Shown one piece after another: positions 24,751 to 32,344 of a stretch of DNA of 49,565 nucleotides; the first letter of the stretch is position 1; the number at the start of each line of letters is the position of its first letter. The position numbers were made by a program, and so were the translations under genes. The notes below the pieces were generated by a model, which was given only the letters and a program-made list of their open reading frames with translations, was not told the DNA's origin and searched no databases. This stretch comes from Candidatus Blautia pullistercoris (GTDB lineage: Bacteria > Bacillota > Clostridia > Lachnospirales > Lachnospiraceae): the NCBI GenBank assembly GCA_019114545.1, contig DXFG01000057.1, positions 1 through 49,565 on the forward strand, read 5' to 3'.

Positions 24751-24775
24751 CATTACAACAAAAAGATGTTATCTT
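24739..24775 (+). promoter_or_regulatory. Promoter and operator O1 of the PNPOx cassette
   Basis: TTGACA (24747-24752), 17 bp, TATCTT (24770-24775). The -35 is embedded in TGTAACT-ATTGA-CATTACA (24739-24757), which shares nearly all bases with the site before the Rrf2 gene. A third half-site-like TTACAAC occurs at 24802-24808. Confidence 0.75.
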
Positions 24776-24825
24776 AATGCTGGAAGATGAAATGATAATT
24801 GTTACAACGAAAAGGAGAATCTAGT

Positions 24826-25221
24826 ATGAGCAAAGTGGTAGAATTTTTACAGGCAAATCCGGTGCAGTATCTGGCAACAGTAGGAAGGGATAACAAGGCG
24901 AAAGTAAGACCCTTTATGTTTCTTTTTGAGCAGGACGGAAAGCTCTGGTTCTGCACCAATAACACAAAAGATGTGTATAAGGATATGCAGGTAAACCCTG
25001 AAATCGAAGTATGTGTATCTGATCCTACTTATGCATGGATCCGCATTCATGGAACCGCAGTTTTTGAAAATAACATGGCTGTAAAAGAAGGGGCAATGCA
25101 TAATCCTATCGTAAAAAGCCAGTATGAAACGGCAGATAACCCCATCTTTGAAGTATTCTATATAAAGGAGGCTCACGGGGTGATTGCAGATTTCTCCGGA
25201 AATCCCCCTTACGAATTCTAA
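24826..25221 (+). CDS. PNPOx-fold (pyridoxamine 5'-phosphate oxidase family) protein
   Basis: A 131-residue split-barrel flavin-binding protein, with VEFLQANPVQYLATVGRDNKAKVRPF and LWFCTNNTKDVYKDMQ typical of the PNPOx-like superfamily. Members bind FMN, F420 or heme and reduce or oxidise small molecules. The start at 24826 uses AAAGGAGAATCTAGT; the upstream TTG is inside the leader. It is followed after one base by a PNPOx-ferredoxin fusion and then an Rrf2 regulator, implying a redox or metal-linked role. It may form a heteromer with the fusion protein. Confidence 0.85.
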   Translation: MSKVVEFLQANPVQYLATVGRDNKAKVRPFMFLFEQDGKLWFCTNNTKDVYKDMQVNPEIEVCVSDPTYAWIRIHGTAVFENNMAVKEGAMHNPIVKSQYETADNPIFEVFYIKEAHGVIADFSGNPPYEF

Positions 25222-25222
25222 T

Positions 25223-25855
25223 ATGAAGACTAAAGATTACCTGAGGATTCTGAAGGATGAGATTCATTCTACAGTAATCGCTACCATTGACGAAAAAGGC
25301 AGACCGGTTACCCGGGTGATCGATATTATGCTGACAGATGAGAACAGCCTGTATTTCATTACAGCAAAAGGAAAAGCATTTTATTCTCAGTTAATGACAG
25401 ATCCTTATGTGGCCATCAGCGGCATGTGCGGCGGAGAGGGGACCATGAAGAAGAAAGCGGTTTCTATCCGGGGAAAGGCAGTGAAGATCGGCTCTGAAAA
25501 ACTGAAAGAGGTTTTCAGGCAGAATCCATACATGGCAGAAATCTATCCCCAGGAAGAGAGCCGGAGGGCTCTGGAAGTGTTTCAGGTAGCAGAGGGAACC
25601 GGAGAATTTTTTGACTTGTCGGTAAAGCCCATTTATCGGGATACCTTTGTTCTTGGGGCGGGGCAGCAGGAGACAGAGGAGCCGGGAGGATATTTTATCA
25701 CGGACCGCTGTCACGGCTGCCGTATCTGTTATTCCAAGTGTCCCCAAAAATGTATCGATATGTCGGCCAAGCCTTTCGTTATTCAGCAGGAGCACTGCCT
25801 CCACTGTGGAAACTGTATGGAGGCCTGTCCCTTTGACGCAGTAGAGAAAAGATAG
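25223..25855 (+). CDS. PNPOx-fold protein fused to a 2[4Fe-4S] ferredoxin
   Basis: A 210-residue fusion. Residues 1-150 form a flavin-type split barrel (VIATIDEKGRPVTRVIDIML, LYFITAKGKAFYSQL). Residues 155-210 carry two complete ferredoxin clusters, CHGCRICYSKCPQKC and CLHCGNCMEACPF. Electrons could pass between clusters and flavin in one chain, so it is probably a small flavin reductase or sensor fed by ferredoxin. The start overlaps the upstream gene's end region (TAATATG). The last gene of the cassette is the Rrf2 regulator with its own promoter. Confidence 0.88.
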   Translation: MKTKDYLRILKDEIHSTVIATIDEKGRPVTRVIDIMLTDENSLYFITAKGKAFYSQLMTDPYVAISGMCGGEGTMKKKAVSIRGKAVKIGSEKLKEVFRQNPYMAEIYPQEESRRALEVFQVAEGTGEFFDLSVKPIYRDTFVLGAGQQETEEPGGYFITDRCHGCRICYSKCPQKCIDMSAKPFVIQQEHCLHCGNCMEACPFDAVEKR

Positions 25856-25867
25856 GATATCAAAGAA

Positions 25868-25904
25868 TGTAATGATTGACATTACAACCTGCTTCGGGTA
25901 AAAT
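25868..25904 (+). promoter_or_regulatory. Promoter and operator O2 of the Rrf2 gene
   Basis: TTGACA (25876-25881), 17 bp, TAAAAT (25899-25904). The perfect inverted repeat TGTAATG-ATTGA-CATTACA (25868-25886) overlaps the -35. Its core ATTGACATTACAAC is identical to that at O1. Confidence 0.8.
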
Positions 25905-25928
25905 GAGAACCGGAAGGAGACGGAGAAA

Positions 25929-26369
25929 ATGCAGATTTCAAGCAGATTTACCATTGCCATACATATGTTGACCTGTATGGAGACATTTAAAGAAGAATAT
26001 AAGATAACCAGTGATTTTCTGGCGTCCAGTATCAATGTAAATCCGGTCATTATCCGACGGATCCTGTCTCAGCTGAAAGAAGCAGGACTTATTGAGGTGA
26101 AGCGGGGAACCGGCGGCGCTGGGACCATAAAACCTCTGGAAGAGATCACATTTTTAGACGTATATCGTGCTGTGGAATGTATTGAGGAGAATACCTTGTT
26201 CCATTTCCATGAAAATCCCAATCCGGCCTGTCCGGTTGGAAGAAACATCCATAATATCCTGGATGATAAGCTTCTTAAAGTGCAGGAGGCCATGGAGCGG
26301 GAGCTGAAATCCATTACTCTGGCAGATGTGATCAGAGATCTGGAAAATGTTCTTGGAAATGAAGCGTAG
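25929..26369 (+). CDS. Rrf2-family transcriptional regulator
   Basis: A 146-residue winged-helix regulator: MQISSRFTIAIHMLTCM, recognition region VNPVIIRRILSQLKEAGLIEVKRGTGGAG, then the dimerisation helix. Only one cysteine lies in the effector region (NPACPVGRNIH); IscR/NsrR-type members usually have three for an Fe-S cluster, so this resembles the YwnA/CymR side of the family, sensing by thiol or ligand. AAGGAGACGGAGAAA precedes the ATG. The identical operators at its own and the PNPOx promoter point to autoregulation and repression of the cassette. Confidence 0.9.
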   Translation: MQISSRFTIAIHMLTCMETFKEEYKITSDFLASSINVNPVIIRRILSQLKEAGLIEVKRGTGGAGTIKPLEEITFLDVYRAVECIEENTLFHFHENPNPACPVGRNIHNILDDKLLKVQEAMERELKSITLADVIRDLENVLGNEA

Positions 26370-26450
26370 GCATCACAGTTGGGGGCTTTTGACCCAAACA
26401 TCAATTTATAAATATGGAAGTTGCTGTTTATCAGTCTATCGATTATAGCC

Positions 26451-27047
26451 CTATATAGAAGGCGTTATTTTCATTGTTGAAGAAGCATTTAGCAGCGCCA
26501 TGGAATTCTGATATTTGTCTTTATAGAATAACCTGCTGCGGTCTGATAATTTCCGATAACTGCGGTTAAGTTTATCAATGACGAATTGTTTTCCACTTTC
26601 AAAATCCATGCTCTTTGTCACGTAGGCAAGATATAACAAACTGGGAATGTTGTCAAAGTGAGAAATTGCGTCAGCATCTGCTACACAGATTTCTTCGCTA
26701 GATTGCTTTTCAACAGGTACACTTCCTCTGTGGCTTCGAATGCAGTTCTGGATAGCCTGGATTTTGATGGGATCGTAATCAAATCTTCCAAGAAGTTCAC
26801 CGGCTATCCGGGCACCATAGATATGGTGTTCTTCATACATAGAATAATCTGTCACAGAGGCTATATCATGGAGCCAGGAAGCAATCATCACAATTTCTTT
26901 ATCTGCGCCAAATTCTTCAGATAAAAGTGCGGCATTCTGAACTACAGATTTGATATGATAATAACAGCCCATACCAAATTTGTTCGTGGTTTTTTTGCAT
27001 CTGCTGAGTACTTCTGATTGACAGTAATCGATGATGTCTGTTCTCAT
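26451..27047 (-). CDS. HD-domain phosphohydrolase
   Basis: A 198-residue HD-superfamily protein: H31 in YYHIKSV, the metal-binding pair in ASWLHDIASV, and a downstream conserved Asp in VADADAISHF. These are the ligands of a metal-dependent phosphohydrolase acting on nucleotides or related phosphate esters; the substrate is unknown. AAGGAGATATTT gives a strong start. It is the last gene in the long minus-strand series and convergent with the Rrf2 gene, with an 81-bp gap holding only a weak TTGGG/CCCAA dyad. Confidence 0.85.
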   Translation of the reverse strand: MRTDIIDYCQSEVLSRCKKTTNKFGMGCYYHIKSVVQNAALLSEEFGADKEIVMIASWLHDIASVTDYSMYEEHHIYGARIAGELLGRFDYDPIKIQAIQNCIRSHRGSVPVEKQSSEEICVADADAISHFDNIPSLLYLAYVTKSMDFESGKQFVIDKLNRSYRKLSDRSRLFYKDKYQNSMALLNASSTMKITPSI

Positions 27048-27057
27048 AAATATCTCC

Positions 27058-28197
27058 TTATCTCTTCAGTTTTACCAGATATTCCCTGGTTCCTTCCTCC
27101 AGTGTCCGTTCTTCTGTCCGGCGGAAGCCATGCTTTTCGTAGAACCGGAGAGCTCCGGTATTCTTCTCCAAAGCCCATAGGAAATTACTTTGCTTTTCTT
27201 TTACGGCAAAGGAGATTAAAGCGGCTCCAATCCCCATATTTTGGAAAAAAGTGTCTACATAAAGTTTCTGGATTTCCCGGCCGGAAAGCTGGATAAAACC
27301 CCGGATGACTCCGTCGTCAAAAATGAAAGTGTTCTGTAATCTTTCTTTATCCCGGAGGTATTCATCGGCTACGGACATGACCTGAAGCTTCCCAAAAGAA
27401 TAGTCTTCGTCCTTAAAAATAGGGAAAAAATTTACACGATTGTTATAAACCAGGATTTCTGCAATCCTGGATACATCCTTTTCCTGCGCCTGTCTGATAT
27501 TCATAGTAGTCCTTTCTATTGTCGGATTGTCATAATAAAATTCTGTCCATTTGCCTTTGTAGGAGTAACAAGGTATCAATGGATGCTTTTCACATTCCAG
27601 GTCTCCCCGTCTCAGTGCCTCTGCGTCCAGTAGATTTTTTTCAATAAAACCGGGATCAATGGGGGACTCATGATGGCAGGGAAGAATCGTTTCTATCTTA
27701 TCCTGAAGGTCCAGAAGTTTTCTCTGGCTTTCTATATACAGGTCCAGATTCCTATGTTTTCCAAACATATAAATGGGACCTGCTTTCTGTACAGAATCCC
27801 CGGGAAGAAGCAGTTTTTTCTCCCAGTCGGCAAAGGCAGTACTGCCGTAGGTATGGCCGGGAATTTCAATGGCTTCCAGGGTATAGTCTCCGCATTTAAA
27901 GATATCTCCTTCCTTCAGAGGCTCCAGTTGGATATCTTCTGAAATTAAGGGCCAGTCTCCCTTATGTAAATAACATTTTCCAAAAGCTTTCAGCCCTCCT
28001 GCGTGGTCCGGATCCCCATGGGTCATGATCACTTTCACGGGGAGCTGGGTTATATTTTTTACAGTATGGTATACATTGCTGTCCTCAAAACCTGTATCGA
28101 TCAGCAACGCCTCATCCTCACCAAGGATCAGAAACTGACGGACACGGCCGTCGTCTAAAATATAAAAATTTTCTGCAAATAATTGTATTTTTGTCAT
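27058..28197 (-). CDS. Metallo-beta-lactamase fold / GNAT acetyltransferase fusion
   Basis: A 379-residue two-domain protein. Residues 1-230 are an MBL-fold hydrolase with VIMTHGDPDHAGG, where the usual HxHxDH reads HGDPDH, plus later metal ligands in IPGHTYGS, LPGDSV and LPCHHES. Residues 232-379 form a GNAT domain with the acetyl-CoA loop MGIGAALIS and FYEKHGFRRTEE. At the junction an ATG (27504) is preceded by AAAGGACTACT, a good internal Shine-Dalgarno, so the GNAT domain may once have been, or still be, made separately. Substrates unknown. Confidence 0.87.
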   Translation of the reverse strand: MTKIQLFAENFYILDDGRVRQFLILGEDEALLIDTGFEDSNVYHTVKNITQLPVKVIMTHGDPDHAGGLKAFGKCYLHKGDWPLISEDIQLEPLKEGDIFKCGDYTLEAIEIPGHTYGSTAFADWEKKLLLPGDSVQKAGPIYMFGKHRNLDLYIESQRKLLDLQDKIETILPCHHESPIDPGFIEKNLLDAEALRRGDLECEKHPLIPCYSYKGKWTEFYYDNPTIERTTMNIRQAQEKDVSRIAEILVYNNRVNFFPIFKDEDYSFGKLQVMSVADEYLRDKERLQNTFIFDDGVIRGFIQLSGREIQKLYVDTFFQNMGIGAALISFAVKEKQSNFLWALEKNTGALRFYEKHGFRRTEERTLEEGTREYLVKLKR

Positions 28198-28199
28198 TT

Positions 28200-28388
28200 T
28201 TACCTTTCCTCAACAAAAATCAGCTTCCCCGGAGTACTTTTTTCAGGAATCTTATCAGAAATCAGAAGCTCTATTTCCTCCAGATATTTCTGTCCCCAAT
28301 ATTCTTTCTGAAACATTTCCGGGGGAATCGTAAAGTATAAATGCTTATGTTCTTTTATTTTAAATCCTTCCATATGAAGAAAATCCAT
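28200..28388 (-). CDS. Possible small protein overlapping the preceding membrane protein
   Basis: The 3' part of a minus-strand frame encodes about 62 residues (MDFLHMEGFKIKEHK ... PGKLIFVEER) and ends 2 bases before the MBL-GNAT start, supplying that gene's ribosome binding site. It overlaps the upstream membrane protein gene by 34 bases and has no clear ribosome binding site. It may be a coupled small protein or a remnant. No family recognised. Confidence 0.35.
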   Translation of the reverse strand: MDFLHMEGFKIKEHKHLYFTIPPEMFQKEYWGQKYLEEIELLISDKIPEKSTPGKLIFVEER

Positions 28389-28693
28389 ACCAGTAATATA
28401 CCAGAAGCCAGGATTCCCAACAATCTTTCTCCTAAACTGATACGAAAAAGACACAGACACAGGGCAGCACAAAGAATATAAATGCTGCATAGTATCAGAC
28501 ATACAAAAGCGCATTTCTTTTTCTGTAAAATAAGAGAAATCAGTAATACGGTTCCTGTTAAAAATGAAAAAATAAAGAAGCTTTTTCCTACAGGAAACAG
28601 GAATCGGAGACCATCCGTATTCAAGAAGTAATATCCAGATTCTCCAATTATAAGAATGGAAAAAAGTATTCCTTTTACAGAGAGCTTTTTCAT
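28355..28693 (-). CDS. Small integral membrane protein
   Basis: A 112-residue protein with about four predicted hydrophobic helices (GILFSILIIGESGYYF, FFIFSFLTGTVLLISLIL, FVCLILCSIYILCAALCLCLF, LLGILASGILLVWIFFIW) and short charged linkers. TAAGGAGGGATTTCC precedes the ATG. The family is not recognised. Confidence 0.65.
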   Translation of the reverse strand: MKKLSVKGILFSILIIGESGYYFLNTDGLRFLFPVGKSFFIFSFLTGTVLLISLILQKKKCAFVCLILCSIYILCAALCLCLFRISLGERLLGILASGILLVWIFFIWKDLK

Positions 28694-28721
28694 GGAAATC
28701 CCTCCTTACCTACAGAACGCT

Positions 28722-29288
28722 TTACATGTTCATGGCAAGATCGATCCGAAATCCCAGGCTTTCTGCCAGAGCCGTCAGCTTCTTCAGAAAATTTTTCTGG
28801 CACAGGAACATCACATAGGAATCACTGTCAATGTCAAAGGCGGCCATTACATAGCCGGATTTTTCCCATTTTTTATCCAGAACTTCACACCACTGGGGAA
28901 TGGATTCCCGGGGCTGGAACCAGCCCTCTTCAATTTCCAGAGAATGTCTTTTTACATTTTTAAGATCTGAAACTGCCAGGAGAAAACCGGATAATTCTTC
29001 GCACCAGTCACATTCGCAGGCAAACTGATGACGGATCAGCAGATCTATACATCCTATCCACTGGAGAGAAGCCTGGGAGTCTTTTAAAGACATCCCTCTG
29101 GCTTCATAATCTTCCATATGATACTGATAATATTTTTCCGTGTTTTTCATGCATTTTCTGGCAGAGTCCAGAATCTCCGGATTGTTGGAACTTACGATCC
29201 TTACGATTTCCAAAAGGGGGTGATGGTAGTGTGGTTCCTCCTGGATTTCCGGACCTTCCTTTTCCTGTCTGCTTTTAAAAAATCCCAT
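28722..29288 (-). CDS. DUF6630-like protein
   Basis: A 188-residue soluble protein. The segments SLQWIGCIDLLIR, CDWCEELSGFL and, near the C-terminus, FDIDSDSYVMFLC resemble DUF6630 proteins, which are scattered in accessory regions of Firmicutes and Bacteroidetes and have no known function. GTAGGAGGGAAACCAT precedes the start. Confidence 0.7.
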   Translation of the reverse strand: MGFFKSRQEKEGPEIQEEPHYHHPLLEIVRIVSSNNPEILDSARKCMKNTEKYYQYHMEDYEARGMSLKDSQASLQWIGCIDLLIRHQFACECDWCEELSGFLLAVSDLKNVKRHSLEIEEGWFQPRESIPQWCEVLDKKWEKSGYVMAAFDIDSDSYVMFLCQKNFLKKLTALAESLGFRIDLAMNM

Positions 29289-29310
29289 ATGGTTTCCCTC
29301 CTACATGATT

Positions 29311-29453
29311 TTATATCAATTTTTCTAATTCTTCAGCCAGCCTGCTTTTTAGTTCAGTCAGCTCTTCTGGTGCAGGCCGGTTTTCAGCTCCCGGACAAAA
29401 TAGGGATTTGTTCCTTTTTTGATCATTTTGATTCTTTCGCATATCAGACACAT
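29311..29453 (-). pseudogene. HIT-family protein remnant with internal deletion
   Basis: The minus strand starts with a good GAGGAGGTTCTCT site and ATG and encodes MCLICERIKMIKKGTNPYFV, the hallmark beginning of clostridial HIT hydrolases. The frame then stops early. Shifted by one frame, the sequence continues PEELTELKSRLAEELEKLI-stop, which looks like the family's C-terminus. The middle (about 80-90 residues), including the HxHxH active site, is deleted. Not listed in the ORF track. Confidence 0.75.
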
Positions 29454-29479
29454 AGAGAACCTCCTCAATATTGTATCCT

Positions 29480-30001
29480 TTATTCTATTTCAAGAGCATA
29501 TTTATATTCCATCCGCCCTTCTGAGGAAGACCTGTTTTTCCTGCCGGACCGGCACAGGACTCTGGACATTCCCAGCTTCTCCATAAGAGAATAAGAAGGG
29601 ATATTTTCACTGTCGCAGTAGGCGATAAATTTCTTGATCCCCAGATTTTGGGAAGCATAATCTATCAAAGCCTGGGCTGCTTCAAAGGTATAGCCATGCC
29701 CCCAATATCGTTTATTCAGGATCCATCCCAACTCTCCTTCAGTCCTATCCTCGTTCAGATAGAGACAGACAGAACCTATATGGGAACCCTCTGTGAGAAT
29801 AGCAAATTCGTAAAATTCAGGAAATTCCTTCTGCCATTCTGCCTCTGCTTTTTTGAGAAATTCTTGGGTCTCTTCTATACTTTCTTCCGGGAGATCCAGC
29901 ATAAATTTTGTGTTTTCCAGGTCGCCGCTGTAAACAAAAGCGCTTTTTACATACTGAGGCCCCAAAGGGGAAAGAAGGAGGCGTTTCGTTTTTATCTCCA
30001 T
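29480..30001 (-). CDS. GNAT acetyltransferase (RimJ/RimL-like)
   Basis: A 173-residue GNAT protein starting MEIKTKRLLLSPLG, the standard opening of the RimJ/RimL group. ELGWILNKRYWGHGYTFEAAQAL forms the acetyl-CoA pyrophosphate loop, and NIPSYSLMEKLGM is the conserved C-terminal helix/strand. The group acetylates protein N-termini or small amines; the target is unknown. AAGGAAG lies upstream. Confidence 0.88.
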   Translation of the reverse strand: MEIKTKRLLLSPLGPQYVKSAFVYSGDLENTKFMLDLPEESIEETQEFLKKAEAEWQKEFPEFYEFAILTEGSHIGSVCLYLNEDRTEGELGWILNKRYWGHGYTFEAAQALIDYASQNLGIKKFIAYCDSENIPSYSLMEKLGMSRVLCRSGRKNRSSSEGRMEYKYALEIE

Positions 30002-30037
30002 AATAAACTTCCTTTTGATCGTTATATTTTATAGACA

Positions 30038-30565
30038 TTAAAGCTCTGTAACAGAAATTTTTCGGGAAATCTTCCGGGGAGTTAAAGGCTGAGCCGGATA
30101 GCCTACAACAGCCGCAGAGAGAATTTCATATCCTTGGGGAAGACAGAGCTTTTTCATAACTTCTTCATTTTTCCGAAGCTTTTTCAGACATCCCCAGATA
30201 TAAGTACTTCCCAGTCCAAGAGCGGTGGCCTGGAGCAGGATATTTTCAATGACACATCCGGTATTACTGTATTCAATATGATCTTCCGAAATATCTGTGG
30301 CAGAGACAAAAATTATTGCCTGGACTCCATATAAAGCGTCGATTTTCTCTCCTGTTTTCCTGGAAGTAAGCATACAGGCATTCCGTATTTCTTCCATGAG
30401 GGCAGGATCTTTCACCAGAGTCAGATGAGTGGTTTTGTCATCCCCGGCGGCCAGGGGCGCTGTCTGAGCTGCCTGGAGTATTTTCTCAAGATCGGAATCA
30501 GAGACTTTCTGATCTGTGTATTTTCTTGTTGTCTGACGTAATGCTAATACTTGTTCAAAGTCCAT
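30038..30565 (-). CDS. Nitroreductase-family flavoprotein
   Basis: A 175-residue FMN-dependent oxidoreductase: MDFEQVLALRQTTRKYTDQKV at the N-terminus (the Arg-rich FMN phosphate contact), LQAAQTAPLAAGDD, and GLGSTYIWG near residue 125. The start at 30565 fits the family and follows AGGAGGAAAATACTT; the track start at 30634 overlaps the upstream gene. It lies immediately downstream of a PNPOx-like gene, so two flavoproteins are probably cotranscribed. Confidence 0.88.
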   Translation of the reverse strand: MDFEQVLALRQTTRKYTDQKVSDSDLEKILQAAQTAPLAAGDDKTTHLTLVKDPALMEEIRNACMLTSRKTGEKIDALYGVQAIIFVSATDISEDHIEYSNTGCVIENILLQATALGLGSTYIWGCLKKLRKNEEVMKKLCLPQGYEILSAAVVGYPAQPLTPRKISRKISVTEL

Positions 30566-30581
30566 AAGTATTTTCCTCCTG

Positions 30582-31010
30582 TTATATAGTGAAATCAATA
30601 TCAAACCGTCTGCCGTGAGAAAAAAGAACTCCATCTGTTAATCTGATACAAAGGATACAGGTATTTGTATCTGTAAAATCGTTATGTCCGTTATCGATCC
30701 ATTGAGAAAAAGCATGCCTCAGCTTTTGGGCTATTTCTGCATTTTCCGCCTTCCCGAAATATCCCAGATTTATGACAATTCCATGAGCAGTGAACCATTC
30801 TCCGGAAATGGCAGCATGGGGATTTTTAGTTAATTGCTTCATTTTGTTGGAAAGGGCATGGGTGATAATATAGAAAGCCTTGTCCTCATAAAAAGCATTT
30901 ACATTTCGTACATAAGGAATATCATTCTCTGTAGTTGCTAAAGCAATTACATTGTCTTTTCCAAAACGCTCCGACATGATTTTTTCTGTTTCTGGGCTTA
31001 ATTTTTCCAT
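30582..31010 (-). CDS. PNPOx-fold protein
   Basis: A 142-residue split-barrel protein (NVIALATTENDIPYVRNVNAFYEDKAFYIITHALSNKMKQL) of the pyridoxamine-phosphate-oxidase-like superfamily, probably binding FMN. AATGGAGTATAATT precedes the ATG, and the nitroreductase gene starts 16 bases downstream of its stop. It is a third PNPOx-fold gene in the window and differs from the two in the Rrf2 cassette. Confidence 0.82.
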   Translation of the reverse strand: MEKLSPETEKIMSERFGKDNVIALATTENDIPYVRNVNAFYEDKAFYIITHALSNKMKQLTKNPHAAISGEWFTAHGIVINLGYFGKAENAEIAQKLRHAFSQWIDNGHNDFTDTNTCILCIRLTDGVLFSHGRRFDIDFTI

Positions 31011-31056
31011 AATTATACTCCATTGTTAATATATTTTTCTTTTTAGAATATTAGGC

Positions 31057-31563
31057 TTAATATAGTTGTCTAAGCTTCTTTTCCATAAGGAGTATAGATT
31101 CCCCCTGCTCTCCGATTTTTTCTACAGATATGGTGTCTGCAACTGTACAAAAAGATTCGGAGAGGTTTTTGACAGCCTCATATGCAGTATTGAGAGAGGT
31201 CCGGCTTTCCAGCTTTCCCAGAGTCATATGAGGGCTGTAGGGTATTTCTGCAGAAAAAGAGCTTAAAACTCCGGAATAAAGGCGGTCATGCAGCCGTATG
31301 AGCTCCTTTTTTCCCTCTTTGACATCTAAAAAAAGATAATTTCCAAAGGCGTCTTCCTGCTTAAATATCCCTGCAAGATGCAGAGAGAAAGGACTGATTC
31401 CGGATATGGCATTTTCTATGTGGCTGCCTAACTCAGCGTCAGTAATATCTGAATGAAAAGGGAAGACCAATGTAATATGGGGTCTTACCAAATCCGCCAG
31501 AGGATCATATTTTTTTCGTATGCTATCTATGATTTCCATATTATTGAATTTAGGAAATATCAT
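31057..31563 (-). CDS. 2H phosphoesterase (2'-5' RNA ligase-like)
   Basis: A 168-residue protein with the two HxT motifs that define the 2H superfamily: RPHITLVFPF near residue 34 and SPHMTLGKL about 80 residues later. Such proteins hydrolyse or form cyclic/2'-5' phosphodiesters of RNA or nucleotides. The start at 31563 has GAGAGAACC before it; the upstream ATG at 31581 directly overlaps a TATAAT that may be this gene's -10. Confidence 0.82.
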   Translation of the reverse strand: MIFPKFNNMEIIDSIRKKYDPLADLVRPHITLVFPFHSDITDAELGSHIENAISGISPFSLHLAGIFKQEDAFGNYLFLDVKEGKKELIRLHDRLYSGVLSSFSAEIPYSPHMTLGKLESRTSLNTAYEAVKNLSESFCTVADTISVEKIGEQGESILLMEKKLRQLY

Positions 31564-31641
31564 AATGGTTCTCTCACGCATTATATAGTACCTGCTTTCA
31601 GATTTTAATATAATCCACAGGGGTGATTCCTGATCTAGGCT

Positions 31642-31764
31642 TTACTTTTTATCTGGTGTATCTTTTTTGGACAGGTCATTTGTAAAATCTGTCCAGGCTT
31701 TTCCCCTTAAAAATACTGCTGCACATACTGCAATCAAAGCGATTATGACAAAGAATATTTCCAT
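31642..31764 (-). CDS. 40-aa single-pass membrane protein
   Basis: Too short for the track. The minus strand gives AGGAGGTGTTTTT then MEIFFVIIALIAVCAAVFLRG, a single hydrophobic helix, followed by a charged tail ending KKDTPDKK. The strong ribosome binding site supports expression. Function unknown. Confidence 0.6.
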   Translation of the reverse strand: MEIFFVIIALIAVCAAVFLRGKAWTDFTNDLSKKDTPDKK

Positions 31765-31804
31765 AAAAACACCTCCTGTAAGAAGACTTTATCTAGATAA
31801 GGAA

Positions 31805-32260
31805 TCACCCTCTGTGGATATACATTCTTGACATTTGAGGCTCTCCGTCGCCCTGAACCATGCAGTAAAATTCCCAGCCATATCTTTCGTAAAAGGAAGT
31901 ATGGTCTGTAATAAGATATAAGGTATCGATTCCTTTTTCTTTCATGTCTCTGCAGACATAATCCAGAAGTGCTCCGGCCACCCCATGGTTTCTGTATTCT
32001 GCTTCTGTGTAAACGGCGCAGACATTAGGCGCCAGGTCCTTTCGATGGTGAAAATCATTTTCAATAACGCCCATTCCTCCAATGATCTCAGAATCTTTTA
32101 GCGCCAGATACCACTGGGGAACAGGAGCTTTTTTCAGAAGAGATTCTTCCATGCTTTCTCTGTATGCTTCAAGGGGAACCTCCCATTTTTCATGGAACCA
32201 TCTGGCTGCCCTGTCCAGAATTTCCGGCTTTTGGGATAAGTTTACGATTTTGTATTCCAT
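31805..32260 (-). CDS. GNAT acetyltransferase
   Basis: A 151-residue single-domain GNAT protein. VCAVYTEAEYRNHGVAGALLDYV is the acetyl-CoA-binding motif A (R/Q-x-x-G-x-A/G reads RNHGVA), and HTSFYERYGWEF is motif B. A GCGAGGT site lies upstream. The acceptor substrate is unknown. Confidence 0.87.
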   Translation of the reverse strand: MEYKIVNLSQKPEILDRAARWFHEKWEVPLEAYRESMEESLLKKAPVPQWYLALKDSEIIGGMGVIENDFHHRKDLAPNVCAVYTEAEYRNHGVAGALLDYVCRDMKEKGIDTLYLITDHTSFYERYGWEFYCMVQGDGEPQMSRMYIHRG

Positions 32261-32275
32261 AGAAATATACCTCGC

Positions 32276-32344
32276 TTAAGTGTCGATCCATAAATTGTAA
32301 ACGCCCTCATAATCGTTTATGGTCATTACCCGGATATTACTCAT
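32276..32344 (-). pseudogene. N-terminal fragment of a GNAT acetyltransferase
   Basis: A 22-codon frame, MSNIRVMTINDYEGVYNLWIDT-stop, starts with an ATGA overlap on the GNAT-kinase stop and has AAGGAGTACTCTAT upstream. It matches the standard first strand and helix of a GNAT protein and then ends. The rest of the gene appears deleted before the next GNAT gene. Confidence 0.65.

Noticed and set aside
26382-26402. Terminator between the Rrf2 and HD genes
   Set aside because: Only a 5-bp TTGGG/CCCAA pairing without U-run on either strand; too weak to call.
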